Assembly: GCA_934141445.1 (NCBI GenBank)
Contig: CAKPCF010000005.1
Span: forward strand, 1-64,000
DNA from: an uncultured Clostridia bacterium
GTDB taxonomy: Bacteria > Bacillota > Clostridia > TANB77 > CAG-508
Direction of reading: 5' to 3'
Length of the DNA stretch: 64,000 nucleotides
Part shown: piece by piece, positions 1 to 8,894 of the stretch
Position numbering within the stretch: the first letter of the stretch is position 1
Layout of the letters: every line of letters starts with the position of its first letter
Translations under genes and position numbers: made by a program
The notes under the pieces: model-generated
Databases searched by the model: none
What the model was told of the DNA's origin: nothing
What the model saw: only the letters and a program-made list of their open reading frames with translations

Positions 1-201
1 GCATTTTATTTTGCATTAAAAAGATGGGAAGATGCAGCAATAAAAAGAGAAGAAAGAGAAACAGGCAGAGCAGAAGGTGAAAGAAAAAATAAAATAGAAA
101 CAGCCAAAAGAATGTTGGCTAAAGGCAAGCCGTTAAATGAAATAATGGAATTTACAGAATTGACAAAAGAAGAAATAGAAAATATAGATGTTTTAGAATA
201 A
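1..201 (+). CDS. Rpn-family PD-(D/E)XK nuclease / transposase-like protein, C-terminal fragment
   Basis: The gene enters from the left edge in frame 1 and stops with TAA at 199-201, leaving 66 residues. The fragment is the charged tail typical of Rpn (recombination-promoting nuclease, PDDEXK transposase-like) proteins: an E/G/R-rich linker with TGRAEGERK, then AKRMLAKGKPLNEIMEFT and LTKEEIENI, a short helical module common at the C-terminus of this family. The catalytic domain lies outside the window, so activity cannot be judged. The assignment rests on tail similarity only; an unrelated protein with the same repeat-rich tail is possible. Confidence 0.6.
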   Translation, partial: AFYFALKRWEDAAIKREERETGRAEGERKNKIETAKRMLAKGKPLNEIMEFTELTKEEIENIDVLE

Positions 202-220
202 TTATTTATAAATAAAAATG

Positions 221-411
221 CTTTAAGTACCAGACTTAAAGCACGATTAACATTTATAGAAATTCTATCATTAGTAAGTATTGAAGTCAACTATTTCAAA
301 ATAATTTTTATGAATAATTAGAAATAAATATAAATATAAAAAGACACGAAAGTATAATAAAATATACTGTTTTGTGTCTTTTTTTCTTTACTTTAAGTCT
401 GGTACTTAAAG
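221..411. repeat. Perfect 21-bp inverted repeat pair, each arm itself a hairpin
   Basis: Positions 221-241 and 391-411 are exact reverse complements. Each copy is also a palindrome: 8-bp arms CTTTAAGT/ACTTAAAG around a 5-nt loop, ACCAG in the left copy and CTGGT in the right. The pair encloses 149 bp with no ORF but with a terminator hairpin. No target-site duplication is visible in the flanks. It could be a small non-autonomous mobile element, a pair of protein-binding sites, or a remnant linked to the Rpn gene just upstream. Confidence 0.75.
338..385 (+). terminator. Intrinsic terminator inside the inverted-repeat element
   Basis: A stem formed by AAAAAGACAC (338-347) and GTGTCTTTTT (374-383) is followed by a T-run. 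An inner GTATA/TATAC pairing extends the hairpin. It would end transcription of the Rpn-family gene. Confidence 0.7.
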
Positions 412-600
412 AAGTCCATAAAAATGAAAAAAAGAAGTTTTGAAATGGTTTTCTTTCAAAGAAAAGCAAAAGTCATTAGACTAATGTTTTTTATGGATTG
501 AAAGAGAAAGAGCTTTAATATTGATAATTGTATTGTACTGCGGATGCCAAAGGTTATCAAAGATAAACAGAAGGCTTTTTCTCTACTTATAAAATCTAAG
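412..600 (+). other. Gene-free structured leader upstream of the pilin-leader LRR gene
   Basis: About 190 bp without a convincing gene. Several pairings stack in order: 415-423 with 489-497 (TCCATAAAA/TTTTATGGA), an inner TTTCTTT/AAAGAAA hairpin, AGTC/GACT, and a longer interrupted stem 503-515 with 571-584 that encloses a TTATC-AAA-GATAA hairpin. This resembles a structured 5' leader. I could not match it to the c-di-GMP-I or c-di-GMP-II consensus, although c-di-GMP riboswitches precede similar genes elsewhere. A 25-codon ATG frame at 424-501 is probably chance. Confidence 0.35.
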
Positions 601-614
601 GAGGAAAATCATAA

Positions 615-3600
615 ATGAACAAAAGAAAATTTAGAAGTAACAAAGTTAAAAAGAAAGATGACGATAATGTACTAATAAAAAGTAAAAACGGTATAACTTT
701 GATAGCACTAGTAATATCAATAATTGTGATGTTGATTCTTGCAGGAGTAAGTTTGAATGCAACAATTGGAGAAAATGGCATAATGACACAAGCAAAGAAT
801 GCAACATATATGCAGGGAATAGCAACATTAGAAGAATATTTGCAGTCAGAATATGTAAAATATTATGATGAAGCAGATGAATATACAAATAAAATTGAAC
901 TTCTAGCAAGCAAAATGAGTGGATTATTGTTAAAAGATGGAAGTAAAAATTATGTTGTATATGAAGGAAAAATGTATTACTTATTAAATAAACAAGCTTT
1001 ACCAGAAGAAATAAGAAATCAATTGAGAGATGGAGATACAACGGAGTATTCAAAATACATAAGATTACAAAATGTATATGGTATAACAGAGAATTTAAAA
1101 GTGTACTATTGCAACAATGGAACAGAAAATGTGTTAGGAACTTTAACAGATTTAGAGATTGATCCGAATGCACCATTAACAAAAATAAATAATAATTCTG
1201 AATTAAAAAATGCAATTTCATCAGCTCTAAATGATATAGGGATAAATGTAGATGAAGAAAAAGGAATTACCATAGGAAATGTTGCAAATTTGAAAAATAT
1301 AACTATAGATGGAAGTGAAACTCCAATTACAAGTTTGGCTGGAATATCTGAATTAACAGTTTTACAAAATCTAAATTTGAAAAACATAACTGTTTCAAAT
1401 TTAGACGGGATTGAAGCTTGTAATATGCTTAAGAGTATATATTTTGAAGATTGTGTAATTACAGATGAAAATGGATATGATAAATTATCAACAGTTCTTG
1501 ATTTACAAGAGTTATATTTTAGATTTAGTACTAATCTTACAGAAGAAGCAAGTAATAAGCAAATAGAAAAGATGTGTTTTTCTATGTCAAAAGCTACAGA
1601 ACTAAATAAATTGGAGAAATTTGGAATATTTGGAACTGAAGGTATGTTGAAGGAAAAAACTCAAATGTCCTTTGATAATACAAATGGTAAGTATTTATAT
1701 AATTCAAGTATAAGAAGTAATGTTACTAATATTTCAAATTTAACTGCATTTGCTAATAATATAAAGAATACAATAAAAATAATTTACTTAAATAATAATA
1801 ATTTGAATAGTATTGAATCTTTAAAAGATTTTAATAATATTGAACAATTGTATATTTGCTGTAATTATTCATTAAAAAATGTATCTGGATTAGAAAAACA
1901 TAAGAGTTTAAAATATGTACTAGCGCAATATACAGGTATTGAAAATTTACTAGGATTAAGTGGGTGCACGGAGATTACAAATATAATTGTTAGAAATACA
2001 AATTTACAATCATTAAATGGAATTGAAAGTACAAAATTAATTTTATTAGATGCAAGAAATTCAAAGCTACTTGAAATTAGTGCTTTAGAGAGTTGTACAA
2101 ATTTAGAATATTTACAAGTAGAGAAAAATGAAAATTTGCAAGATATTAAAGCAGTGAAAAAATGCCAAAGTATAAATAATTTATATATGGCTGGTAATAC
2201 GAATTTAGACGAAACTGTATTATCTAGTAATGAATTTCAAAATATTATAAAAAATTGTGGAACTAATTATTCTTTAGATGGAAAATATGGTTTATTATTC
2301 TTGAATCAAGAAAAAGTTGATTTAGCAAATTCAAATATAGATGATAGCCAGTTAGAACTTTTAAGAGGAAAAAGCAATATAAAAGCTATTAAATTAACAG
2401 GAAATACAAGTTTATCAAATAATAAAATTGAAGAGATATTAGGAACTTTGACGGAATTAGAGTGCATATCATTATTAAATATGTCACAAGTTACAAGTAT
2501 CAACTTTGTAAAAAGTTTGCCAAAATTGGTTTCATTTGATTTGCGTGGTACTAGTGTAAGTGATTTAAGTGTTTTAGAAAATTTAGCTAAACAAAATAAA
2601 TTACCAATTGGTTGTTTATTTATAAATAATGAAAATATTGATGTAACAACTATTCAAAAAACAATTAGTAGTGTGAGTGAGAATAGTAAAACTAGTAAAT
2701 ATGATTTTATAACAGCAGAAGATAACTCAAAGGATATTATTATTGAAAATAGAGGAATTGCTATAACTAATCCAAAAATTTTTTCGAAGTTTAGTGAGTG
2801 TACTGAAATAACAGCCTTTGTGAATTATTTAAGACCAGGAATAGGTGTAAATAATCAAGTTATAGACTTGTCAAACTGTAATAAATTAACCAAAATACAA
2901 ACTAGAGGATATACTGCAAAATTCATAATACCAAATAGTTGTAAAGAATTTAAATTAGATGCTGATGCAACAATGCCAGATCTAAGCAACAATAATTCTT
3001 TAACAAAAATAAATATTTCATGGGTATCTAGACAATCTGGTGTTACATTAGAGAAAATATTAAATTATATTAAAACAGAAAGTATTCTTTCAGAAATAGG
3101 TTGTTATGGTATTCCAGATGTAACAATAAGTAACTTTTCAAATTTAAAGTATACAAAAGTAAAAACAATTAACCTAAAATCTAGTACACTTTTGAAAAAA
3201 ATAGTAATAGATTCACAAGTAGAAAATATTACAACTATGAATCTTAGTGATTGTACATCTTTTGAAACTATTGATGGTTTTGAAAACTTGATAAACTTAA
3301 GTGAATTAAATTTAGATAATACAAAAGTTCAATCTTTGCAACCTTTAAACAATCATAAAACTTTAAAAGTGCTTTATGCAAATAATACAAATATAAATTC
3401 TTTATCGCCACTAGAAAATGTTGCTACTTTGAATAGTATATATGCTGCAAATTCAAAATTATCTAATCTTAATGGTGTAGAAGAATTAGTAAATTTAGAA
3501 AAATTAGATGTTTCTGGAAATTCAATTTCGAACTTATATTCTTTGTCAGAACTAGCAAAGAAAAATAATATAAAATTAAATGATTTAGATTTATCAAATA

Positions 3601-3776
3601 ATTTATTAGAAAATAATGCTATTATATCAAAAGATGGTGTGACAATAAATGTTGATAATATAGAAATTATAAAGGAATTAAATAAGCTTGGATTAAAAAA
3701 GATAAATATTTCTGGAAATAATTTTTCTGACACATCAGCAATTAAAAATTTAAAATGGGATTCATATATAGAATAG
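615..3776 (+). CDS. Pilin-leader surface protein with leucine-rich repeats
   Basis: A 1053-residue protein. A charged N-terminus is followed near residue 28 by KNGITLIALVISII, a clostridial type IV pilin/pseudopilin-like leader: a Gly cleavage site then a hydrophobic helix, lacking the usual Glu at mature position 5. GENGIMTQAKNA follows, as in this family. From about residue 210 to the end there are irregular leucine-rich repeats of the internalin/SDS22 kind (LxxLxLxxxxIxxLxxL), many with Asn ladders such as LNNNNLNSI. Prepilin peptidase processing and display on the cell surface, perhaps in a pilus-like fibre, are inferred. A TAAGGAGG site sets the start. The nearest flanking gene, asd, is convergent. 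Confidence 0.8.
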   Translation: MNKRKFRSNKVKKKDDDNVLIKSKNGITLIALVISIIVMLILAGVSLNATIGENGIMTQAKNATYMQGIATLEEYLQSEYVKYYDEADEYTNKIELLASKMSGLLLKDGSKNYVVYEGKMYYLLNKQALPEEIRNQLRDGDTTEYSKYIRLQNVYGITENLKVYYCNNGTENVLGTLTDLEIDPNAPLTKINNNSELKNAISSALNDIGINVDEEKGITIGNVANLKNITIDGSETPITSLAGISELTVLQNLNLKNITVSNLDGIEACNMLKSIYFEDCVITDENGYDKLSTVLDLQELYFRFSTNLTEEASNKQIEKMCFSMSKATELNKLEKFGIFGTEGMLKEKTQMSFDNTNGKYLYNSSIRSNVTNISNLTAFANNIKNTIKIIYLNNNNLNSIESLKDFNNIEQLYICCNYSLKNVSGLEKHKSLKYVLAQYTGIENLLGLSGCTEITNIIVRNTNLQSLNGIESTKLILLDARNSKLLEISALESCTNLEYLQVEKNENLQDIKAVKKCQSINNLYMAGNTNLDETVLSSNEFQNIIKNCGTNYSLDGKYGLLFLNQEKVDLANSNIDDSQLELLRGKSNIKAIKLTGNTSLSNNKIEEILGTLTELECISLLNMSQVTSINFVKSLPKLVSFDLRGTSVSDLSVLENLAKQNKLPIGCLFINNENIDVTTIQKTISSVSENSKTSKYDFITAEDNSKDIIIENRGIAITNPKIFSKFSECTEITAFVNYLRPGIGVNNQVIDLSNCNKLTKIQTRGYTAKFIIPNSCKEFKLDADATMPDLSNNNSLTKINISWVSRQSGVTLEKILNYIKTESILSEIGCYGIPDVTISNFSNLKYTKVKTINLKSSTLLKKIVIDSQVENITTMNLSDCTSFETIDGFENLINLSELNLDNTKVQSLQPLNNHKTLKVLYANNTNINSLSPLENVATLNSIYAANSKLSNLNGVEELVNLEKLDVSGNSISNLYSLSELAKKNNIKLNDLDLSNNLLENNAIISKDGVTINVDNIEIIKELNKLGLKKINISGNNFSDTSAIKNLKWDSYIE

Positions 3777-3779
3777 TAA

Positions 3780-3808
3780 AAAGGACATTATCTAGAATAA
3801 TGTCCTTT
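3780..3808. terminator. Bidirectional terminator between the LRR gene and asd
   Basis: A perfect 12-bp stem AAAGGACATTAT (3780-3791) / ATAATGTCCTTT (3797-3808) with a 5-nt loop. The A-rich left side and T-rich right side suit both convergent genes. Confidence 0.8.
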
Positions 3809-3813
3809 AATAT

Positions 3814-4809
3814 TTATTTATCAATTTCAATTAGTTTCTTTACGATTTGGATAGCATTGGTAGCAGCTCCTTTTCTAATATTATCTGCAACTACCCAGAA
3901 ATTGATTCCTGATTCTACACTTTCATCTCTTCTAATTCTTCCAACAAATACTTCATTATGACCAGAGGCACGTGTTGCAAGAGGATAGATATTTTTAGAA
4001 GGATCATCAGTTACAATAATTCCTTCAGCATTTTTTAATGAATTTATTAAATCTTTTAAATCAAAATCTTTTTCAAATTCGACATTTATTGATTCACTAT
4101 GTGAATTGATAACTGGAACTCTAACAGCAGTGGCAGTTATTTTTAGTTCAGGTTTATTTAATATTTTCCTTGTTTCATTTATCATTTTCATTTCTTCTTT
4201 TGTGTAACCATTTTCAAGAAAAACATCAATATGTGGAATACAATTATTTACAATTTGATATGGAAATTTTTTAGGTTCTTCGCCTTTTAATCCATTTTGT
4301 AAATCGGCAACTCCTTTTTGACCAGCACCAGAAACGGCTTGATAAGTAGAATAAACAATTCTTTTTATAGTATATTTATCATCAAGAACTTTTAATGGAA
4401 CAACGGCTTGAATTGTTGAACAATTTGGATTTGCAATAATTCCATGATGTTTTGATAATTCAGAACTATTTACTTCTGGTACTACTAAAGGAATATTTTG
4501 TTCCATTCTAAAAGCACTACTATTATCTACAACAGTGCAACCTTTTGAAACTGCAATTGGAGCAAAATGTTTTGCAACATCAGAACCAGCAGAAAATATT
4601 GAAAAATCAAAACCTTCATCAAAAGAAGTGTCTGTTAGTTCTTTTACAATATATTCATCATTATTAAATTTTATTTTGCTTCCAGCAGATTTTTCAGAAG
4701 CAAAAAATACTATTTTAGAAAGAGGTAAACTAAATTCCTCTAATACTTTTATAGCTGTTCTACCAACTAAACCAGTAGCTCCTACTAAAGCTAAACTATA
4801 TTTTTTCAT
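3814..4809 (-). CDS. asd: Aspartate-semialdehyde dehydrogenase
   Basis: A 331-residue enzyme that reduces aspartyl-4-phosphate to aspartate semialdehyde with NADPH, the branch point to lysine, diaminopimelate, threonine and methionine. Visible motifs are the N-terminal NADP-binding GATGLVGRTAIKVLEE, the catalytic cysteine in ANPNCSTIQ, and the later GHNEVFVGRIRRDE. Full length for the family. The start is set by AAAGGAG about 8 nt upstream on the minus strand. It stands alone: the gene on its 3' side converges and the gene on its 5' side is divergent, so it is not in a lysine-pathway operon here. Confidence 0.96.
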   Translation of the reverse strand: MKKYSLALVGATGLVGRTAIKVLEEFSLPLSKIVFFASEKSAGSKIKFNNDEYIVKELTDTSFDEGFDFSIFSAGSDVAKHFAPIAVSKGCTVVDNSSAFRMEQNIPLVVPEVNSSELSKHHGIIANPNCSTIQAVVPLKVLDDKYTIKRIVYSTYQAVSGAGQKGVADLQNGLKGEEPKKFPYQIVNNCIPHIDVFLENGYTKEEMKMINETRKILNKPELKITATAVRVPVINSHSESINVEFEKDFDLKDLINSLKNAEGIIVTDDPSKNIYPLATRASGHNEVFVGRIRRDESVESGINFWVVADNIRKGAATNAIQIVKKLIEIDK

Positions 4810-5032
4810 ATAAATCTCCTTTTAAAGGAATATCAATTAAACAATATAATTATATTATTTAATTACAAATCAGCATACTTATTATATGCGATTGAATAGA
4901 AAAAGTATAGCTTTTTATAAAACTTTTAATATAAATTAAAGTCTTAAAATAAAATTATAGCAATAAAAAATATTATATGTTACAATGTCAATATGAAATT
5001 TTTGCATATAAGAGAAGGGAGAATTCTATAAG
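4810..5032. other. Divergent intergenic region of asd and the next membrane gene
   Basis: A 223-bp AT-rich spacer. On the minus strand a TATAAT sits at 4886-4881, about 72 nt before asd, a plausible -10 with only a weak -35. On the plus strand GAAGGGAG at about 5015-5022 is the ribosome binding site for the downstream gene. I see no riboswitch fold or further gene. Confidence 0.4.
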
Positions 5033-6214
5033 ATGAAAAATAAAAAAATAGATACAAAATACATTCTTATGATTATAGGAGTAATTGCTTTAATAGCAGA
5101 TGTGATTTGTATAAGATTTTCCTTTTGGAAAACTGATTTTTTTTGTATTAGATTATTGGCACTTTTAATTTCAACAAACATTTTTTTAAAACAGTTAACT
5201 AATAATGATAAAGTTGTTTCAAAATGGGGAACTATAATAATAGGTTTATCTTCAGCAGTTTTATCTGAAATAAGTTTTGATATAATTACATTTGGAGAAA
5301 TTTTTATTATATTTTTGAATAAAGTAACTGATTCAGAAGTATCAAAAACAGAAAGTGAAAAAGATAAAAAAATAAAAAAGATATTATATATTTTAGGAAT
5401 GATAATTTCTGCTTTTGCATATTTATTTAGATTTGATTTATCACTGGAAATTAGTTTAGGATATATATTTTTAGCATTGGCAATATGGGTGTTAATTAAA
5501 AATAGAAAAAAATATAAATTAAATTTAAAAAACGTTTTTATTACTATTGGAATAGTTGCTTTTATTATGGCTGTAAGTATATTGGTAGAAGTAAATACTG
5601 GTTTGTTTTCACAAGCAAGTGATGTATGTAAAAATAATAGAATTGGTAATGGACTTACATATAATTTTAGCTATATTTATAATTTCTTATTACCATATAA
5701 AGATACTGGCATGAATTCAAATTTAGCAAGTATGAATTCAGTATTCCCAGTTCCTGTAATTTTAGCTTTAGTATATTTATATAAAAAAGAAAAGCATGAA
5801 GAATTTTTATTTCCAATGCTTTGTGTAATTACACTTGAGTTTGTATGGTCAATGATAAGTTTACCAAATATTTTTGGGAATATTACAGGACTAAGTTTAG
5901 TTTCTATAAAAGATGCTACTTTAGGTGTTGCTTTGGCTAATGTATATATGTTTTTATATATGTATTCAAATGTTGAAGAACAAGCACTTAGTTTTGTTTC
6001 ATCAATACGATTAACTTTAGTAATATTAGTATTAAACTTCTTTGTAAAAACACCTATTGCATATTCAGCCAAAATCTATAGCTATATTTTTGCTATAGTA
6101 TTAACTTTAGAAAGTTTCTTAATGCTTTGCTATACAGATAAAAAATATAAAAAGGTTTCTTTATGGGTAATGGGATTATTAACAATTATAGGATTACCAA
6201 TTGTATTTTTATAA
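5033..6214 (+). CDS. Polytopic membrane protein of unknown function
   Basis: A 393-residue protein with roughly ten hydrophobic segments, the first at residues 11-30, and one cytoplasmic-looking charged stretch (SEKDKKIKKI, about 112-122). No catalytic or transport motif is recognisable to me. AGAAGGGAG upstream of the ATG fixes the start. It precedes the rhamnose operon in the same direction, but a strong promoter lies between them, so co-function is unproven. An O-antigen-type or exopolysaccharide membrane role is possible from position alone. Confidence 0.6.
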   Translation: MKNKKIDTKYILMIIGVIALIADVICIRFSFWKTDFFCIRLLALLISTNIFLKQLTNNDKVVSKWGTIIIGLSSAVLSEISFDIITFGEIFIIFLNKVTDSEVSKTESEKDKKIKKILYILGMIISAFAYLFRFDLSLEISLGYIFLALAIWVLIKNRKKYKLNLKNVFITIGIVAFIMAVSILVEVNTGLFSQASDVCKNNRIGNGLTYNFSYIYNFLLPYKDTGMNSNLASMNSVFPVPVILALVYLYKKEKHEEFLFPMLCVITLEFVWSMISLPNIFGNITGLSLVSIKDATLGVALANVYMFLYMYSNVEEQALSFVSSIRLTLVILVLNFFVKTPIAYSAKIYSYIFAIVLTLESFLMLCYTDKKYKKVSLWVMGLLTIIGLPIVFL

Positions 6215-6278
6215 AATTGTCTTTTAGGAGGGTTTGTGTTTACTTTGTGAAAAATTTGTGTAAAGTTTATCAAACCCT

Positions 6279-6306
6279 TTGACAAATAGAGCTTGTGTGA
6301 TATAAT
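6279..6306 (+). promoter_or_regulatory. SigA-type promoter of the rhamnose operon
   Basis: TTGACA at 6279-6284 and TATAAT at 6301-6306 with a 16-bp spacer. A GGGTTTG/CAAACCC inverted pair (6230-6236 and 6271-6277) lies just upstream and could be an operator or the upstream gene's terminator stem. The promoter excludes any rfbD start before 6307. Confidence 0.85.
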
Positions 6307-6364
6307 TGCACTATCAAAAACAAGAGAAAAGTTAAATACAAATAGACAGATAATGGAGGAAAAG

Positions 6365-7225
6365 ATGAAAAAAGTTTTATTGATCGGAGCAGATGGAATG
6401 CTTGGTGGAGAACTAAAAGAAAGATTAGAAAAAAAGTATGAAGTTGTAGGTACAACACTTCAAACTTTAGATATATGTGATAGAGATGCTGTTTTTGCAA
6501 AAGCAAAAGAAGTAAAACCATATTTTATAATAAACTGTGCAGCATTTACAAATGTAGATGCTTGTGAAGTTAAAGAAGATTTAGCTTTAGCAGTTAATGG
6601 AACAGCTGTTGGAAATATTGCAGATGCTGCAAAAGATGTAGATGCAACATTCATCCATATTAGTACAGACTATGTATTTGCAGGAAATTTACCTGTAGAT
6701 CAAGCTTATACAGAAGATATGGAACCAAATCCAGTAAGTGCATATGGTAGAACAAAATTAGTTGGCGAACAAAATGCAGCTAAGGCTGGTAAATACTATA
6801 TTTTAAGAACAGCTTGGTTATATGGAATCGGTGGTAAAAACTTTGTAAAAACAATGCTTCGTTTATCAAAAGAAAAAGATGAAATTAGTGTTGTAGATGA
6901 CCAGAATGGTAGCCCAACAACAACAACAACTCTTTGCCATATTATAGAAGATATAATGGAAAAAGAGCCAGAATATGGAATTTATCATTCAACAAACGAA
7001 GGATTTACAACTTGGTGTAAGTTTACAAGAAAGATTTTTGAATTAGCAAATATAAATACAAAGGTAAATGCAATTACATCAAAAGAATATAAAGAAATGT
7101 ATCCACAATCAAGTGATAGACCAACAAACAGTAAATTATCAAAAGAAAAATTACATAAAATAGGAATAAATCCAAAACCTTGGGAAGAGGCGTTAGCTGA
7201 ATACCTAAAAGAAGAATTAAAATAG
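6365..7225 (+). CDS. rfbD: dTDP-4-dehydrorhamnose reductase
   Basis: A 286-residue short-chain dehydrogenase/reductase catalysing the last step of dTDP-L-rhamnose synthesis. Motifs: N-terminal nucleotide-binding GADGMLGGEL, HISTDYVFAG, and the YGRTKLVGE active-site Tyr-Lys pair. An in-frame ATG at 6293 exists, but it lies upstream of the -10 box. I chose 6365 because GGAGG sits 5-9 nt before it and the protein then begins MKKVLLIGADG, as in the family. First gene of rfbD-rfbA-rfbC-rfbB. Confidence 0.95.
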   Translation: MKKVLLIGADGMLGGELKERLEKKYEVVGTTLQTLDICDRDAVFAKAKEVKPYFIINCAAFTNVDACEVKEDLALAVNGTAVGNIADAAKDVDATFIHISTDYVFAGNLPVDQAYTEDMEPNPVSAYGRTKLVGEQNAAKAGKYYILRTAWLYGIGGKNFVKTMLRLSKEKDEISVVDDQNGSPTTTTTLCHIIEDIMEKEPEYGIYHSTNEGFTTWCKFTRKIFELANINTKVNAITSKEYKEMYPQSSDRPTNSKLSKEKLHKIGINPKPWEEALAEYLKEELK

Positions 7226-7241
7226 AACGGAGGAGTACAAA

Positions 7242-8159
7242 ATGAAAGGAATTATTTTAGCAGGTGGTAGTGCTACAAGATTATATCCAATAACTTTAGC
7301 AGTATCAAAACAAATGTTACCAGTGTATGACAAACCAATGATTTATTATCCATTATCAACTTTAATGATGGCAGGAATTAAAGAGGTGTTAATTATTTCA
7401 ACACCAAAACATTTACCAGCATTTAGAGATCTTTTAGGTGATGGTTCTGATTATGGAATGAAATTAGAATATAAAGTTCAAGAAAAACCAGTTGGACTAG
7501 CAGATGCGTTTATATTAGGTGCAGATTTTATTGGAGATGATAATGTTGCTTTAATTCTTGGAGATAACATGATTTATGGTTCAAGAATTGAAAGAATATT
7601 AAAAGCTGCAAGTAATTTAAAAGAAGGTGGAATTATATTTGGATATCAAGTAGCAGACCCTACTTCTTATGGTGTTGTTGAAATTGATAAGGATGGAAGA
7701 GCAATATCAATCGAAGAAAAACCAGCAGAGCCAAAATCTAATCTTGCAGTACCAGGAATTTATTTCTATGATAATGAAGTTGTAGAAATTGCTAAAAACA
7801 TCAAACCTTCTGAAAGAGGAGAACTTGAAATTACTGATGTTAATAAAGTATATATGGAAAAAGGAAAATTACAAGTTATACCATTAGGAAATGGATATGC
7901 TTGGTTTGATACAGGAACTCCAGATAGATTAGGAGATGCAGCAGATTTTGTAAAAGCAATTGAATTAAGACAAGGTGTTCAAATAGCTTGCTTAGAAGAA
8001 ATTGCATATAAAAATGGCTGGATAGATAAAGCTAAATTAGAAACTCATGCTCAAAAATACAAGAAAACAGATTATGGTAAATATTTAAAGAAAGTAATTG
8101 ATGAGAATGTTCCAAATTACAATAATATTTATCATAGTGACTTGTTTAAAGATATTTAA
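7242..8159 (+). CDS. rfbA: Glucose-1-phosphate thymidylyltransferase
   Basis: A 305-residue sugar nucleotidyltransferase making dTDP-glucose from glucose-1-phosphate and dTTP, step one of the rhamnose pathway. N-terminal KGIILAGGSATRLYP is the pyrophosphorylase signature. QEKPVGLADAF, the LGDNMIYG metal/nucleotide motif and EEKPAEPKSN complete the core. Full length for RmlA. It starts 16 nt after rfbD with GGAGGAG upstream, so the two are cotranscribed. Confidence 0.96.
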   Translation: MKGIILAGGSATRLYPITLAVSKQMLPVYDKPMIYYPLSTLMMAGIKEVLIISTPKHLPAFRDLLGDGSDYGMKLEYKVQEKPVGLADAFILGADFIGDDNVALILGDNMIYGSRIERILKAASNLKEGGIIFGYQVADPTSYGVVEIDKDGRAISIEEKPAEPKSNLAVPGIYFYDNEVVEIAKNIKPSERGELEITDVNKVYMEKGKLQVIPLGNGYAWFDTGTPDRLGDAADFVKAIELRQGVQIACLEEIAYKNGWIDKAKLETHAQKYKKTDYGKYLKKVIDENVPNYNNIYHSDLFKDI

Positions 8160-8161
8160 AG

Positions 8162-8187
8162 AAAAGACGGAACAAACCGTCTTTTTC
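8162..8187 (+). terminator. Terminator or attenuating hairpin between rfbA and rfbC
   Basis: AAAAGACGG (8162-8170) / CCGTCTTTT (8177-8185), 6-nt loop, T-rich tail. It lies inside the operon only 33 nt before rfbC, with no obvious second promoter, so it probably lowers rather than abolishes downstream transcription. Confidence 0.7.
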
Positions 8188-8219
8188 AAAGAAATAAATA
8201 TTGTTTAAGGAGATTAAAA

Positions 8220-8804
8220 ATGGGAAAGTTTAAAAGAATAGATACAAGTATTGAAGGCGTTTATATTATAGAACCAACAGTTTTTGGAGATAATAGAGGT
8301 TACTTTATGGAAACATATAGTAAACCAGATTTTGAAGAAATAGGCATCACAAATGATTTTGTACAAGATAATCAATCAAAATCAAAAAAAGGTGTTTTAA
8401 GAGGTTTACATTTCCAAAAAGAAAATACACAAGCTAAACTTGTTAGATGTATAAAGGGTGAAGTTTTTGATGTTGCTGTTGATTTAAGACCAGGTAGCAA
8501 AACTTATGGAAAATGGGAAGGTGTTATAATTTCAGAAGAAAATAAAAGAATGTTTATGATTCCAAGAGGATTTGCACATGGATTTTTAGTATTATCTGAT
8601 GAAGCCGAATTTGTTTATAAATGTGATGATATATATAACCACTCAGCTGAAGGTGGATTAAAATGGAACGATCCAGAAATAGGAATTGAATGGCCAGAAG
8701 TAAAAGGAATGAAACCAGAAGATTATTTAACTTCAGAAAAAGATGGAAAATGGCCAACTTTAGCTGAACTTAAGAAAACAGATTTGTTTCAAAATTTAAA
8801 GTAA
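8220..8804 (+). CDS. rfbC: dTDP-4-dehydrorhamnose 3,5-epimerase
   Basis: A 194-residue cupin-fold epimerase converting dTDP-4-keto-6-deoxyglucose to dTDP-4-keto-L-rhamnose. It shows the RmlC signature: DNRGYFMETY, VLRGLHFQ with the catalytic-region His, DVAVDLRPGS, and IPRGFAHGFLVLSDEAEF ending in the active-site Tyr region. AAGGAG sits 6 nt before the ATG. Third gene of the operon. Confidence 0.95.
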   Translation: MGKFKRIDTSIEGVYIIEPTVFGDNRGYFMETYSKPDFEEIGITNDFVQDNQSKSKKGVLRGLHFQKENTQAKLVRCIKGEVFDVAVDLRPGSKTYGKWEGVIISEENKRMFMIPRGFAHGFLVLSDEAEFVYKCDDIYNHSAEGGLKWNDPEIGIEWPEVKGMKPEDYLTSEKDGKWPTLAELKKTDLFQNLK

Positions 8805-8894
8805 TTGCATTATAAATGATAATGTGATATATAATAACCAAAAAAGTTTATAGGTATCTTTCAAACCTAAATATATTATATAAGGAATATGAAA

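Noticed and set aside
424..501. 25-codon ORF before the LRR gene
   Set aside because: No ribosome binding site, overlaps predicted stems, composition like random AT-rich sequence.
412..600. c-di-GMP-I or c-di-GMP-II riboswitch before the LRR gene
   Set aside because: A few bases resemble the GACGCAAAGC element, but the other conserved blocks of either class could not be found, so only an unassigned structured leader is reported.
646..1221. 191-codon minus-strand frame inside the LRR gene
   Set aside because: Rich in Leu/His/Phe/Tyr, the mirror of AT-rich Asn/Lys/Glu codons on the plus strand; no ribosome binding site and no domain.
6293..6364. Upstream in-frame start for rfbD
   Set aside because: It lies 5' of the -10 box at 6301-6306, so it would not be in the mRNA; the GGAGG-preceded ATG at 6365 fits the family N-terminus.
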